In this document: piece after piece, positions 26,094-33,991 of the stretch
Position numbering within the stretch: position 1 is the first letter of the stretch
How the letters are laid out: each line of letters starts with the position of its first letter
NCBI GenBank assembly: GCA_012032555.1
Contig: JAAUSR010000018.1
Coordinates: 1-64,000, forward strand
Source: Thioploca sp.
Lineage (GTDB): Bacteria > Pseudomonadota > Gammaproteobacteria > Beggiatoales > Beggiatoaceae
DNA: 64,000 nucleotides
Direction of reading: 5' to 3'
Position numbers and translations under genes: made by a program
The notes under the pieces: generated by a model
Database searches by the model: none
Told to the model about the DNA's origin: nothing
What the model saw: only the letters and a program-made list of their open reading frames with translations

Positions 26094-26645
26094 CTAGCCT
26101 AACCAAGGTAAGATAGCTTGTTTAACCGCGGTTTCATTCATCGCCCTGGCAAAACGCGATACAATATTCCCAGCCCGATTCACCACCACCGTAAAAGGTA
26201 GAGCTTGAATCGTATTCCCCCACTGTTCAGCCAATTGCTGAGCTTGTTGCTCTGTCATCGTTATTAAAATCGGATAATTAATTCCGCTGGACTGAAGCAA
26301 CCGTTTGACCGTTTCGCTTTCATCACGTACCACAATACCAATAAATTGCACGCCTTGCTGAGCATATTGCTGCAAATGGATAAAAACTGGGATTTCCTTA
26401 ACACAACTTGAACACCAACTAGCCCAAAAATTAACCACTACCACCTTACCCGCCCATTCAGTAAGACTATGCATTTTCCCGTTAAGATCGGCTAGTTCAA
26501 AATCCGGACGATATTCATTAGGCTGATATTCGGGTAAACCCGGTAATGAAACCGAAGTGTAGTGTTGGTTAACAGAGTCACTGATTATTATACCTACCCA
26601 CAAAATAAGTACGCTGATTAAAATTGGAAAATTTAAGAATTTCAT
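26094..26645 (-). CDS. TlpA/ResA-like thiol-disulfide redoxin, membrane-anchored
   Basis: Thioredoxin-fold protein with one N-terminal membrane helix (FPILISVLILWVGIIISD) and the active site FWASWCSSCVKEIP (CSSC) near residue 77. The cis-Pro lies in IQALPFTVVVN. It would act in the periplasm, for example in reducing haem-binding or metal-site cysteines. It is encoded opposite to the sigma/anti-sigma pair and divergent from the bufferin-like operon, sharing that intergenic region. Confidence 0.9.
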   Translation of the reverse strand: MKFLNFPILISVLILWVGIIISDSVNQHYTSVSLPGLPEYQPNEYRPDFELADLNGKMHSLTEWAGKVVVVNFWASWCSSCVKEIPVFIHLQQYAQQGVQFIGIVVRDESETVKRLLQSSGINYPILITMTEQQAQQLAEQWGNTIQALPFTVVVNRAGNIVSRFARAMNETAVKQAILPWLG

Positions 26646-26675
26646 ATGATGGACAGACTATTTTTTCATCCACTT

Positions 26676-26704
26676 GAAAGATTTTCGCCATAAAATCGGT
26701 CTTA
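26676..26704 (+). promoter_or_regulatory. Candidate ECF promoter of the bufferin-like operon
   Basis: GAAAGATTTT, 13 bases, GGTCTTA (ending ATCGGTCTTA), matching 24642-24670 at 23 of 29 positions with identical spacing. It lies about 100 bases before the ATG at 26806 and points toward it. Confidence 0.6.
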
Positions 26705-26805
26705 TCTCAACAGAGGTTCCTCAAGTGGAACTTCCAGCTTCGTTCAAATAGAATGAGTTTTATTTTATTATTATGACACATCATCTTATAATGAGGAAAA
26801 TCCGC

Positions 26806-27057
26806 ATGAGCAAAAAACTTTCACCTGCCAACGCCGCCCTAGCCAGTATCATCGCTTTAAGCACCAGCGTCTTAAGTACCGATACCTTAGCCGCCAAAGA
26901 AGGCATGGAAAAATGCGCCGGTATCGTTAAAGCCGGCAAAAATGATTGCGGCACGTCTACCTCGTCATGCGCTGGCACGTCCAAACAAGATAATGACCCG
27001 GAAGCCTGGATTTATGTGCCGGTTGGCATGTGCGAAAAATCACCGGCGGCAAGGTAG
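26806..27057 (+). CDS. DUF2282 / BufA1-like small exported cysteine protein with a 3' frameshift
   Basis: A signal peptide ([19 protein letters not shown] to about residue 30) is followed by [23 protein letters not shown] and PVGMCEK, the four-Cys pattern of the DUF2282 family, now known as bufferins (BufA1). Bufferins are peptides whose modified Cys bind copper in the periplasm. GAGGA lies before the ATG at 26806, which I prefer to 26773. After MCEK the frame breaks: one more A in the AAAAA run at 27035-27039 would restore [14 protein letters not shown] and a stop at 27083, as expected for the family. This is either a real truncation or a sequencing slip. It is first in a GC-richer operon without the usual BufB (DUF692) and BufC. 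Confidence 0.8.
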   Translation: MSKKLSPANAALASIIALSTSVLSTDTLAAKEGMEKCAGIVKAGKNDCGTSTSSCAGTSKQDNDPEAWIYVPVGMCEKSPAAR

Positions 27058-27143
27058 TTGAAGGCAAGAAGAAAGACAAGTAATACGAGTGAGGCGGTTG
27101 GGGGGTTTGCCCTAGCCGCCGCGATTTATTTTGGGAAACTTTT

Positions 27144-27581
27144 ATGTCGCATTTTATTGTTCATTTGCTGCTGCTTAGCCTGATAAGCAGCGTATTGGCA
27201 ATGGGCAGCGTGGCGCAGGAACAACCTGCCTGGCAAGCCTGGGAATCCAAACAATTTGAGAAAGCCAAGCAAACCGGCGCGCTGGTTCTCTTGCATGTCA
27301 AAGCTCAATGGTGCGCGGCCTGCGCCAAAATGGAGGCTAATGGCTTGAGCGATCCGCGCGTAGTGGAACTGCTGCGCCAACGCTATCTGGCGGTGCGCGC
27401 TGATTTTGACCAGGAAACCGAACTGATGCGGCGTTATGCGATACATGGCGTGCCAGCGGTGCTTATTTTCGACAGCGCGGGGCAAGAACTGATCCGCCGC
27501 AGCGGTTATCTAGAACCCGACTGGCTTTACTGGCTATTACTGGCGGTCGCTGACGATCCCAGACCGGAGGCGCACCAATGA
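27144..27581 (+). CDS. Periplasmic thioredoxin-like protein
   Basis: A signal peptide (residues 1-25, ending MGSVAQ) precedes a thioredoxin fold. The redox site is VKAQWCAACAKMEANGL near residue 58 (CAAC), in the style of DsbD C-terminal and thioredoxin_7 domains; YAIHGVPAVLIFDS carries the cis-Pro. It would handle disulfides outside the cytoplasm, plausibly those of the Cys-rich protein encoded just before it. Its stop overlaps the next start by four bases. The codon use is GC-rich like the rest of this operon and unlike the flanks. Confidence 0.85.
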   Translation: MSHFIVHLLLLSLISSVLAMGSVAQEQPAWQAWESKQFEKAKQTGALVLLHVKAQWCAACAKMEANGLSDPRVVELLRQRYLAVRADFDQETELMRRYAIHGVPAVLIFDSAGQELIRRSGYLEPDWLYWLLLAVADDPRPEAHQ

Positions 27582-28126
27582 AACGCCGGGTTTTTCTCCA
27601 GCAGATGACGGGGCTGGCGAACCTGCTTTACTTGCCAGGGTGCCAACCGTTCAAATCTGAGCCTGCTCGCAACAAAGATTACGGCCGGCCGGCCGCCGTG
27701 TGGCGCACTCTCGCCGCGTTACACGCGCATTTGCTACCTTCCGAGCCGGACGCGCCAGGCGCGGCGGAATTGCATAGTTTAGACTATCTTAAAGCCTTGC
27801 TCAGCATACCGCAATTGCCTGCGGCTGAACGCACCGCCCTGATTCATGGCGCGGAAATTCTGGATAGCCGCAGCCTGGCGCAAACCGGACAGCCCTTTGC
27901 AGAACTTCCAGAAGTCTGGCGCGAGCGTGTGCTGCGTGACTTTGAAATGGACAAAAAAGGGCGCGCCTGGCTGGAAACCCAGCTTCACTACCTGCTTGAA
28001 GCCTTACTTAGCGATCCGGTGTATGGTGGCAATCCGGACGGCGTCGGCTGGCGCTGGTTGGCGCACAATCCCGGTTTTCCCCGCCCACCAGCGGATAAGC
28101 GGTGGTTTTTATTGGAGTCGGTATGA
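27578..28126 (+). CDS. Small subunit-like protein of a GMC dehydrogenase (gluconate 2-dehydrogenase subunit 3 family)
   Basis: The N-terminus (MKRRVFLQQM, then LYLPGC) looks like a twin-arginine or lipoprotein export signal, with Cys near residue 22 as a possible lipid site. The body matches the plan of gluconate 2-dehydrogenase subunit 3: an early LLPSEPDAPGAAELHSLDYL segment and a late YGGNPDGVGWRWL segment. Such subunits form a complex with a GMC flavoprotein and help export it. The next gene encodes exactly such a flavoprotein and overlaps this one by four bases. Confidence 0.8.
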   Translation: MKRRVFLQQMTGLANLLYLPGCQPFKSEPARNKDYGRPAAVWRTLAALHAHLLPSEPDAPGAAELHSLDYLKALLSIPQLPAAERTALIHGAEILDSRSLAQTGQPFAELPEVWRERVLRDFEMDKKGRAWLETQLHYLLEALLSDPVYGGNPDGVGWRWLAHNPGFPRPPADKRWFLLESV

Positions 28127-29808
28127 ACGATAATTATGACGTGTGTGTGGTCGGCAGCGGCGCGGGCGGCGGGCCGGTGGCTTTGCGCCTGGCGCAGGCG
28201 GGGTATCGGGTGGTGGTGTTGGAAAAAGGCCCCTGGTTGCACGAAAGCGATTTTTTCAAGGATGAACTCGCCTGCTGCCACCGCCGCGTGTATGTCCCCG
28301 ATGCCCGCGCCGAGCCGAAAATGCTGGAAACCCGCGAAGACAGCGAGGCTGATGACGCACCCTGGCAAGCGCGTGTGGCGCATGAAGCCGGCTGGGATTT
28401 TTGGAACGGCACGTTGGTTGGCGGAGCAACCAATTTGATGAGCGGCCATTTTCATCGCCTCAAACCGCTAGATTTTCATTTACTATCGCGCTTCGGCCCG
28501 ATTGAAGGCGCGAATCTGGCGGACTGGCCAATTGACTACGCTGAGTTAGAACCTTACTACACCCTGGTTGAACAAGAAATCGGCGTGTCTGGCCGCGTAC
28601 AGGCGCATCCCTTCCAGGAACCGCGCAGCACCGCGGATTTTCCCTACCTGCCCACCCGCGAGCATCCCCTTGCTGCTTGGATTGATGAAGCCGGCAAGGC
28701 GCTGGGCGTTCACCCCTTCCCCACGCCGCGCGCCATCCTCAGCCAGGCCGTGGCTGAACGCGGCGGATGCAGCTACAACGGCTATTGCGGCAGCTACGGC
28801 TGCGCCACCGGCGCGAAAGGCAGCAGCCGCGCCGCGCTGCTCCAGCGGGCGGTGGCAAGCGGGCGTTGTGAAGTGCGGCCTCATGCCATGGCCTACCGGC
28901 TGGAAACTGACGCGCAGGGTAAGGTTATCGCCGCTCATTATTTCGACCGCCAAGGGCAATCCCGCCAGGTACGCGCCCGCTTATTTGCTGTGGCTTGCCA
29001 AGCCATCGAAACCGCTCGTCTGTTGTTGCTCTCCATTGGTCCGCGCCATCCCAAGGGACTGGCTAACCACAGCGATCAAGTGGGGCGCAATTTAATTTTC
29101 GCTGGGGGTGGCGCAGGTTCGGGGCGATTGTCGTTCGAGAAATTTGGCGAGCCGCTGCGCGAATTTGGCCCCTTTGTCAACCGCGCCTTGCAAGACTGGT
29201 ATGTGATTGACGATCCCATCCTGGGAGAACCCCGCAAAGGCGGCACAATTGACCTAGTAGAAGTGCATCCTGCCCCGCTGGGACGCGCCCAGCTACTGCT
29301 TAAGGACGGGCAACAATTGGTCTGGGGCAAGGCGTTGAAACGTCGCCTGGAAGATTATTTTCGCCATGGACGGGGGATTAAAATCGAAGCCTTTTGCGAC
29401 TGGCTGCCGCATGATAACTGCCGCGTCAGCCTTGACCCCGCGCTTAAGGATAAATGGGGATTGCCGGTGGCGCGGATACGGGTAGATTTTCACCCGCGCA
29501 ACCTGCAAATCGGCTGGTATCTCGCTGACAAAGGCGCAGCCGTGTTGCGCCAACTGGGTGCGCAAGAGGTGGTTGCTTTCGCGGTGGGCAACCCGCCGCT
29601 TAATCTCCAGGCCGGCGGTTGCCGCTTCGGGCGCGATCCCGCCAGCAGCGTCCTTGATCCCGATTGCCGCGCTCACAACTGTGAAAACCTGTTCGTCACT
29701 GACGGCAGTTTCATGCCCACCGGCGGCTCAGTGCCGCACACCTGGACGATTTACGCCAATGCGTTGCGCGTGGCCGACCGTATGGCGGCGCAACTGGGGA
29801 CGGTTTAA
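28123..29808 (+). CDS. GMC-family FAD oxidoreductase
   Basis: The FAD-binding Rossmann motif VCVVGSGAGGGPVALRLAQA lies at the start of the protein. The C-terminal GMC region reads NLFVTDGSFMPTGGSVPHTW, with the catalytic-region His near the end. Length is 561 residues, normal for membrane-linked sugar or alcohol dehydrogenases. I start at 28123 (MNDNYDVC), which overlaps the small subunit gene; a GTG upstream is not needed. The substrate cannot be inferred. Its place behind a bufferin-like gene raises the question whether it oxidises a peptide or a small molecule. The DNA is clearly GC-richer than the flanks. Confidence 0.88.
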   Translation: MNDNYDVCVVGSGAGGGPVALRLAQAGYRVVVLEKGPWLHESDFFKDELACCHRRVYVPDARAEPKMLETREDSEADDAPWQARVAHEAGWDFWNGTLVGGATNLMSGHFHRLKPLDFHLLSRFGPIEGANLADWPIDYAELEPYYTLVEQEIGVSGRVQAHPFQEPRSTADFPYLPTREHPLAAWIDEAGKALGVHPFPTPRAILSQAVAERGGCSYNGYCGSYGCATGAKGSSRAALLQRAVASGRCEVRPHAMAYRLETDAQGKVIAAHYFDRQGQSRQVRARLFAVACQAIETARLLLLSIGPRHPKGLANHSDQVGRNLIFAGGGAGSGRLSFEKFGEPLREFGPFVNRALQDWYVIDDPILGEPRKGGTIDLVEVHPAPLGRAQLLLKDGQQLVWGKALKRRLEDYFRHGRGIKIEAFCDWLPHDNCRVSLDPALKDKWGLPVARIRVDFHPRNLQIGWYLADKGAAVLRQLGAQEVVAFAVGNPPLNLQAGGCRFGRDPASSVLDPDCRAHNCENLFVTDGSFMPTGGSVPHTWTIYANALRVADRMAAQLGTV

Positions 29809-29832
29809 CTATAAAATAATGGAGACTCCGCC

Positions 29833-30273
29833 ATGTTCACTGTTATCAAAAATCTTTACCTTAACAGCACTCGCGCCCTTGAATTCACTGCGCCTCCGGT
29901 TGATCTGGGACTGCGCGTTTATGTAGCGTGGATTTTTTTCAACGCTGGCCTGGTGAAAATCCAGTCTTGGAGTTCCACCCTCATGTTGTTTGAATACGAA
30001 TACGCCGTCCCTTTGCTACCGCCAGTTATCGCCGCCTATCTTGGCACCGCCGCCGAACTGGCGTTGCCGCCCCTGCTGGTGCTGGGTTTGTTCGGGCATT
30101 TCAGTGCCTTGGCATTGTTGGTGTTCAACGCGGTGGCGGTCATGTCTTATCCTGATTTATCACCCGTGGGCTTACAACATCATCTTTACTGGGGCATGTT
30201 ACTGGCGTTTTTCGCCGTGCATGGCAGCGGACGATTGTCCGTGGATAGCTGGTTATTGCGCCAGCGCGCATAA
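29833..30273 (+). CDS. DoxX/MauE-like membrane protein
   Basis: Four predicted membrane helices. The first contains GLRVYVAWIFFNAGLVKIQ, the signature start of DoxX proteins; another is AAYLGTAAELALPPLLVLGL. DoxX proteins accompany thiol and quinone redox systems and also occur in bufferin operons. A ribosome-binding GGAGA lies before the ATG. Right behind the stop codon, in the same frame, lies a remnant of a second, more AT-rich doxX. Confidence 0.85.
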   Translation: MFTVIKNLYLNSTRALEFTAPPVDLGLRVYVAWIFFNAGLVKIQSWSSTLMLFEYEYAVPLLPPVIAAYLGTAAELALPPLLVLGLFGHFSALALLVFNAVAVMSYPDLSPVGLQHHLYWGMLLAFFAVHGSGRLSVDSWLLRQRA

Positions 30274-30471
30274 TATATTGTCCCCTTCCCTTATGCAGCT
30301 GCACTATTGGGTACAGCGACTGAATTAATCCTGCCGGTGTTCATTGCATTGGGATTGGGAACTCGGTTTACGACTGTTGCGCTGTTTATTTTCAATGTGA
30401 TAGTTGATATCTCTTATCAAATCAATTCTTTTGCTGACGCAACTTTTCTAATTTTTGTTGTAATTCAATAA
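30274..30471 (+). pseudogene. Remnant of a second doxX gene
   Basis: Directly after the doxX stop the same frame reads YIVPFPYAAALLGTATELIL, then PVFIALGLGTRFTTVALFIF and NVIVDISY. This aligns with the middle of the intact DoxX (AAYLGTAAELALPPLLVLGL). Similarity ends near 30420, and the frame then runs antisense to the Uma2 gene. Codon use is AT-rich like the host. It looks like the leftover 3' part of a resident operon. Confidence 0.8.
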
Positions 30472-31081
30472 TCTTAACTTCCGCTCTGGCTACTTGTCCA
30501 GCATATTCCTGAGAAGTTGCTAACAACTGTCCGGTATAAGAATCTACCAATCTTAACAAATCCCCTTGTGGCCGCAAAACCAAGCCTAACTCCCGACTAA
30601 TTAACTCACCTTCAGCAGATAAAGGCAAAGCTTGATAACGTCCTTGAACTAAAGTAAATCCTTGTAAATTCGGTTGTAGACACTCACCTAAGGGGTCAAA
30701 CAAAAAATATTCCTTGATACCAAGCTGTTCATACAACTGATATTTAGTGGTTAAATCGGTTGAACCGGTTTGTTTGGAAGTAATTTCAAAAAGGGTACAA
30801 GGGACGACTTGTTCTTCCCAAAGCTTATAAATCCGACGTTTATGTTTAGAAACGCCTTTGACCACTAACACATCTGGGGCTTTGACGGCATGAGGATTAC
30901 CTTGCTCGTAGTAGAACATTAAGTCACCGGCAACATAGACCGGTTGTTCAGCAAAATAATCTCGTAAGGCTTGAACCAGTAAAATAATAGTAGTGAAATG
31001 AAAATCTGTCTCGCCGATGGGTTGTCCGTCCGATTCTGGGTATTCGATTACTGGGAATGCTAGTTCAACTAAACTGGCCAT
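30422..31081 (-). CDS. Uma2-family endonuclease (DUF820)
   Basis: Uma2 nuclease fold: PDVLVVKGVSKHKRRIYKLW (acidic Asp near residue 73), then CTLFEITSKQTGSTD near 97 (Glu and Lys of the fold) and KYQLYEQLGIKEYFLFDPLG. The C-terminal 35 residues form a short coiled coil (RAEVKIIELQQKLEKLRQQK). At 219 residues it has a typical size for the longer Uma2 group. It is convergent with the doxX remnant, whose frame overlaps its 3' end. Function in the cell is unknown. Confidence 0.88.
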   Translation of the reverse strand: MASLVELAFPVIEYPESDGQPIGETDFHFTTIILLVQALRDYFAEQPVYVAGDLMFYYEQGNPHAVKAPDVLVVKGVSKHKRRIYKLWEEQVVPCTLFEITSKQTGSTDLTTKYQLYEQLGIKEYFLFDPLGECLQPNLQGFTLVQGRYQALPLSAEGELISRELGLVLRPQGDLLRLVDSYTGQLLATSQEYAGQVARAEVKIIELQQKLEKLRQQKN

Positions 31082-31212
31082 GATAATTCACCTCTGGAGG
31101 TTGGTGATTTGAAATTATCATATCATAAAATTCAATGGCATTCCTCATGGACATCTACAAATGGGATGATTAAAGTTTTAGTTTCTGGTGAATAAACTCA
31201 ACCTTTCAATAT

Positions 31213-32112
31213 TTACCAATGCGCGAGGAGTTTCGCGTTTCTTTTCTGAAACGCCATGACTCTTCGCGCTGCTTGTCGGTAGGTTTTCAATGATTTGTAC
31301 TTACGTTTTGCCCAACGGCTGAGTTTCTTGTCAAAATGTAGCAGCACCCATTTGATGGAGTGCATCCCAAATTTGCCATAGTATTCCACCCATCCGCAGA
31401 TTTTGTCTCGGCTGAAACGCAATATGTCGTGTATTTCACTAGGTATCCAGCTTCTCCACGTCCACGAATTCATTTCTGTCCTAATCCGTTTGGCGGCTGT
31501 TCTACTGATTGCTGGGACAAATCCTACCAACCTATGTCCGTCTCGACTATTTATCTGTCTGGGACGAAAGGTGAAGCCCAGAAAATCGAAGCTGATGCGT
31601 TCATAGTCCGCAGTGTGCTTCCAGCTTTGGCAGTAGACGATTTTGGTTTTCTCCGGGTGCCAGGTTAAGCCACCTTCGGTAAACCGTTGTGTGAGTTGTT
31701 GGTGCAGCTGTCGAACTTCCGGTTCAGTTCGGCCGTGGCAAATGATGTCATCGGCGTACCTCACCAATTGGATACCTTGACAGTGCTTTTCGACCCACAC
31801 GTCGAACCCGTAATGAAGAAATCGGTTTGCCAACCAGGGACTAATGACTCCACCTGGTGGTGTGCCTTTTTCTCGCGGTTCGTTCGACACCTCATCAAAG
31901 GGGAACGATCGTTCATCTCCATCATACGCACCTGACCGTTTCTCACGGCCTTTTCCCACGTCGCTCACGACCATCACTCTTGACGACAGCCGCACCGGGT
32001 GGTTTGGTTCCAGCATCGGGTTGCCGAAACCCAGAGACCTTCTCTCATCTTTAATACCGCATGGAAAACTTTCGTTTTCCTTCAGGACACACGAGGGTGG
32101 GCGAAATACCAT
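31213..32112 (-). pseudogene. Group II intron reverse transcriptase/maturase, 5'-truncated
   Basis: From about residue 80 the frame is a group II intron RT: GTPPGGVISPWLANRFLHYG, the active site VRYADDIICHG, FLGFTFRPRQ and a maturase end closing in NAKLLAHW. The fingers region before GTPPGG is missing. The first 80 residues are a chance reading of intron RNA sequence (for example MVFRPPSCVLKENES) rather than protein. No domain V/VI (GAGCCG type) follows the stop, so the intron is dead. A separate intron 5' piece lies at 32306-32575 on the opposite strand. Confidence 0.85.
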
Positions 32113-32145
32113 CCACTGTCGGTGGCGTTGTAACGAAATTCATAC
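32096..32145. repeat. Half copy of the GGTGGGCGAAATGCC inverted repeat
   Basis: Matches the left arm and loop of 5832-5897 but lacks the right arm, apparently cut where the intron-derived sequence begins. A GTAGGGACAAACCGACACAT unit related to the interior of the element at 41949 follows near 32219. Confidence 0.55.
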
Positions 32146-32305
32146 TTAAAGTGTGTTCCAAATTGTATTATTTGCTCTTGGGTAGACATGTTAGTTGGTC
32201 CTACCTATCGTATGTATTGTAGGGACAAACCGACACATTCGCCCTAGAAATCAGCTTGAACACAATTTAGAAGAAAGGGTGGGCAACACTTCGCTTTTGC
32301 TCACC

Positions 32306-32575
32306 CTCGTGTGCCAGGCATGGCATCAACCTAAGCGGTGCAAGTCCGCCATAGGCCGCTGTGACCGGAACTATCCGTCTCAGCGAGGGTGTCCATCGCG
32401 AGGTGGAATCTGAAGGAAGCCGATGACGACCTCAAGGAAACGACGAACCGAAACCCAATATGAGGCTCGGTCTGCTGGGCAACCCGGCTAGGGACGGGGA
32501 CTCCCCATAGTCACACGTAAGCAGAAGGAGTAGATTGGGCGTATCCTTGAGAAGGGGTGATGCCTGGCACACGAG
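32306..32575 (+). ncRNA. Group II intron 5' fragment (domain I-like RNA)
   Basis: The stretch reads AAGCGGTGCAAGTCCGCC, then GACCGGAACTATCCGTCTCA, then CATCGCGAGGTGGAATCTGA and GAAGGAAGCC. These are familiar segments of bacterial group II intron domain I. GTGTG at 32310 could be the intron 5' end (GUGYG). A perfect 16-base inverted repeat, CTCGTGTGCCAGGCAT and ATGCCTGGCACACGAG, brackets it. No open frame follows on this strand, and the RT piece lies on the other strand. Confidence 0.65.
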
Positions 32576-32638
32576 GCTGGGTTGAAAAAACCAGCTTAAA
32601 TTAAACCACGAAAGACTGGGTTAGTAACCCAGCCTACA
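32574..32638. repeat. Two AGGCTGGGTT...AACCCAGCCT hairpin repeats
   Basis: Imperfect copies at 32574-32597 and 32616-32638. Related hairpins lie at 49119-49143 and 60367-60397. The second lies right at the 3' end of the minus-strand gene at 32640 and may serve as its transcript end. Confidence 0.6.
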
Positions 32639-32639
32639 C

Positions 32640-33398
32640 CTACTGGCAAATACCCGATTGCCAGAAAGTTGATATACTCGCAAAAATTCTAGATTGACAA
32701 TAAGCTGCATCTGTAATATTAAGTTCAGTTCTAGTTGGGGCACTCAACTTGAGAGTGTCCGGCAATTCGCTATAACCTCTTACGTTAGATAATACGCCGG
32801 TTAGATCATCACCCACATTATTATCGAGATAGGGGCCAAAGGAATATCGCCATTTGCGCGTAGTGCCAGCATTGAAATTAGCCGATTTATTCCACTCTGG
32901 TTGACAAAAACGATTTTCATCGGCAGTTTTGGTACCAAAACCTTGACAAGCATATCCGAGGGGATGAAGAAGGCAACAAGTGTCATGCTGAATACTACCG
33001 ACTGATACGGAGGCAGTTACTTTACCATTGATATTAGTCGTGGTCCAATTGAAAGGAGCACCATCACAACCGCTTCCTATTCCTCCAAAGCATCGTTCTT
33101 GGGTAAATTGCACCGTCACTTGTTTAAACTCATTGGCTGCCGGAAGTAGGAGTGTACATACATTAGGAGTATCCGCTTTAGCACAGGATTTACTCCAATC
33201 ATCGATGGGATACCAACCGCTAAAGTGATTACCCACTTCCAATCCTTCACCCTCAATGGTCATAGCAGTCAATGTCACCATCTCACTAAATTTCGTTGGC
33301 CCACAAAGTTGACCAGTGATACAATCAATTCCAGGCGGATTGCTGACTACTCGTCCAGCACCATTACCGGTAAAGACGACACTAATTTCCTGTTCCAC
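32640..33398 (-). CDS. Exported Cys-rich protein with an InlB-type repeat; start codon unresolved
   Basis: The mature part begins VEQEISVVFTGNGAGRVVSN and matches the divergent InlB B-repeat plan with Cys pairs (PGIDCITGQLCG). A second Cys-rich half of unknown fold follows. The GTG at 33398 sits exactly after a good signal-peptide end (ISPVTA). The hydrophobic core that should precede it is encoded in frame at 33400-33467, with basic KQR before it, but that stretch has no ATG, GTG or TTG back to the TAG at 33528-33530. Either an unusual start such as CTG at 33470 is used, or the gene has lost its start. The mature protein would be surface-exposed or periplasmic. Confidence 0.6.
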   Translation of the reverse strand: MEQEISVVFTGNGAGRVVSNPPGIDCITGQLCGPTKFSEMVTLTAMTIEGEGLEVGNHFSGWYPIDDWSKSCAKADTPNVCTLLLPAANEFKQVTVQFTQERCFGGIGSGCDGAPFNWTTTNINGKVTASVSVGSIQHDTCCLLHPLGYACQGFGTKTADENRFCQPEWNKSANFNAGTTRKWRYSFGPYLDNNVGDDLTGVLSNVRGYSELPDTLKLSAPTRTELNITDAAYCQSRIFASISTFWQSGICQ

Positions 33399-33742
33399 TG
33401 CTGTGACAGGTGAAATAGTGGAAAAAATAAAATTCAGGATAATACCAGAAAATAAGCTATAAACTAGCAGCCGCTGTTTAGCAACAGTAGGCCGGGAAGT
33501 ATCTAACTTTAAATAATTATTTATGTACTATTTAACCATTTGATTTCCAACCGAATAAGACATAAGGCAATTCCTTTATTATCTATAGTTTAATTCCCAT
33601 GACAAAAGTTACCATCAATAAATTAACCTTAAAAATTAAAATTATAGAAATAACTTTTTCATTAGTCAATTAATTTGCTAACTAGTAGCAATTTAAGGAA
33701 TCCGAACGAAATAATAAAGTAGAAGGTAGTCCTATACAAGTA

Positions 33743-33991
33743 GTGATATACTTACTTTTTATATTAATAAACGGGCATTATAATCATGCGCAAAATACCA
33801 GTGAACGCTTTATGCTCAACCGCATGGATGAACGGGAATCCATTGAAAGTGATAAAAAGGAAGGCCGAGATGAGGAGAAACTCAGAATGGCTCAAGCGAT
33901 GTTAGCGAAAAATTTGGATGTCGTTCTCACCGCCGAGATGACCGGTTTATCTATCGCAGAAATTCAACGACTGGAAAAATCGCCATGTTAA
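33743..33991 (+). pseudogene. C-terminal remnant of an Rpn-family nuclease
   Basis: The last 60 residues (EGRDEEKLRMAQAMLAKNLD, then TAEMTGLSIAEIQRLE) match the standard C-terminal tail of Rpn/transposase_31 proteins. Compare the intact gene ending at 43336 (REEEQRRLASKMLNQGLELK). The nuclease domain is absent. It overlaps the start of the exported protein gene at 33985 by seven bases. The 340 bases upstream hold no other gene. Confidence 0.75.

Noticed and set aside
28134-29926. Several long frames antisense to or out of frame with the GMC gene
   Set aside because: GC-rich DNA leaves many chance open frames; none has a recognisable domain and the GMC frame is clear.
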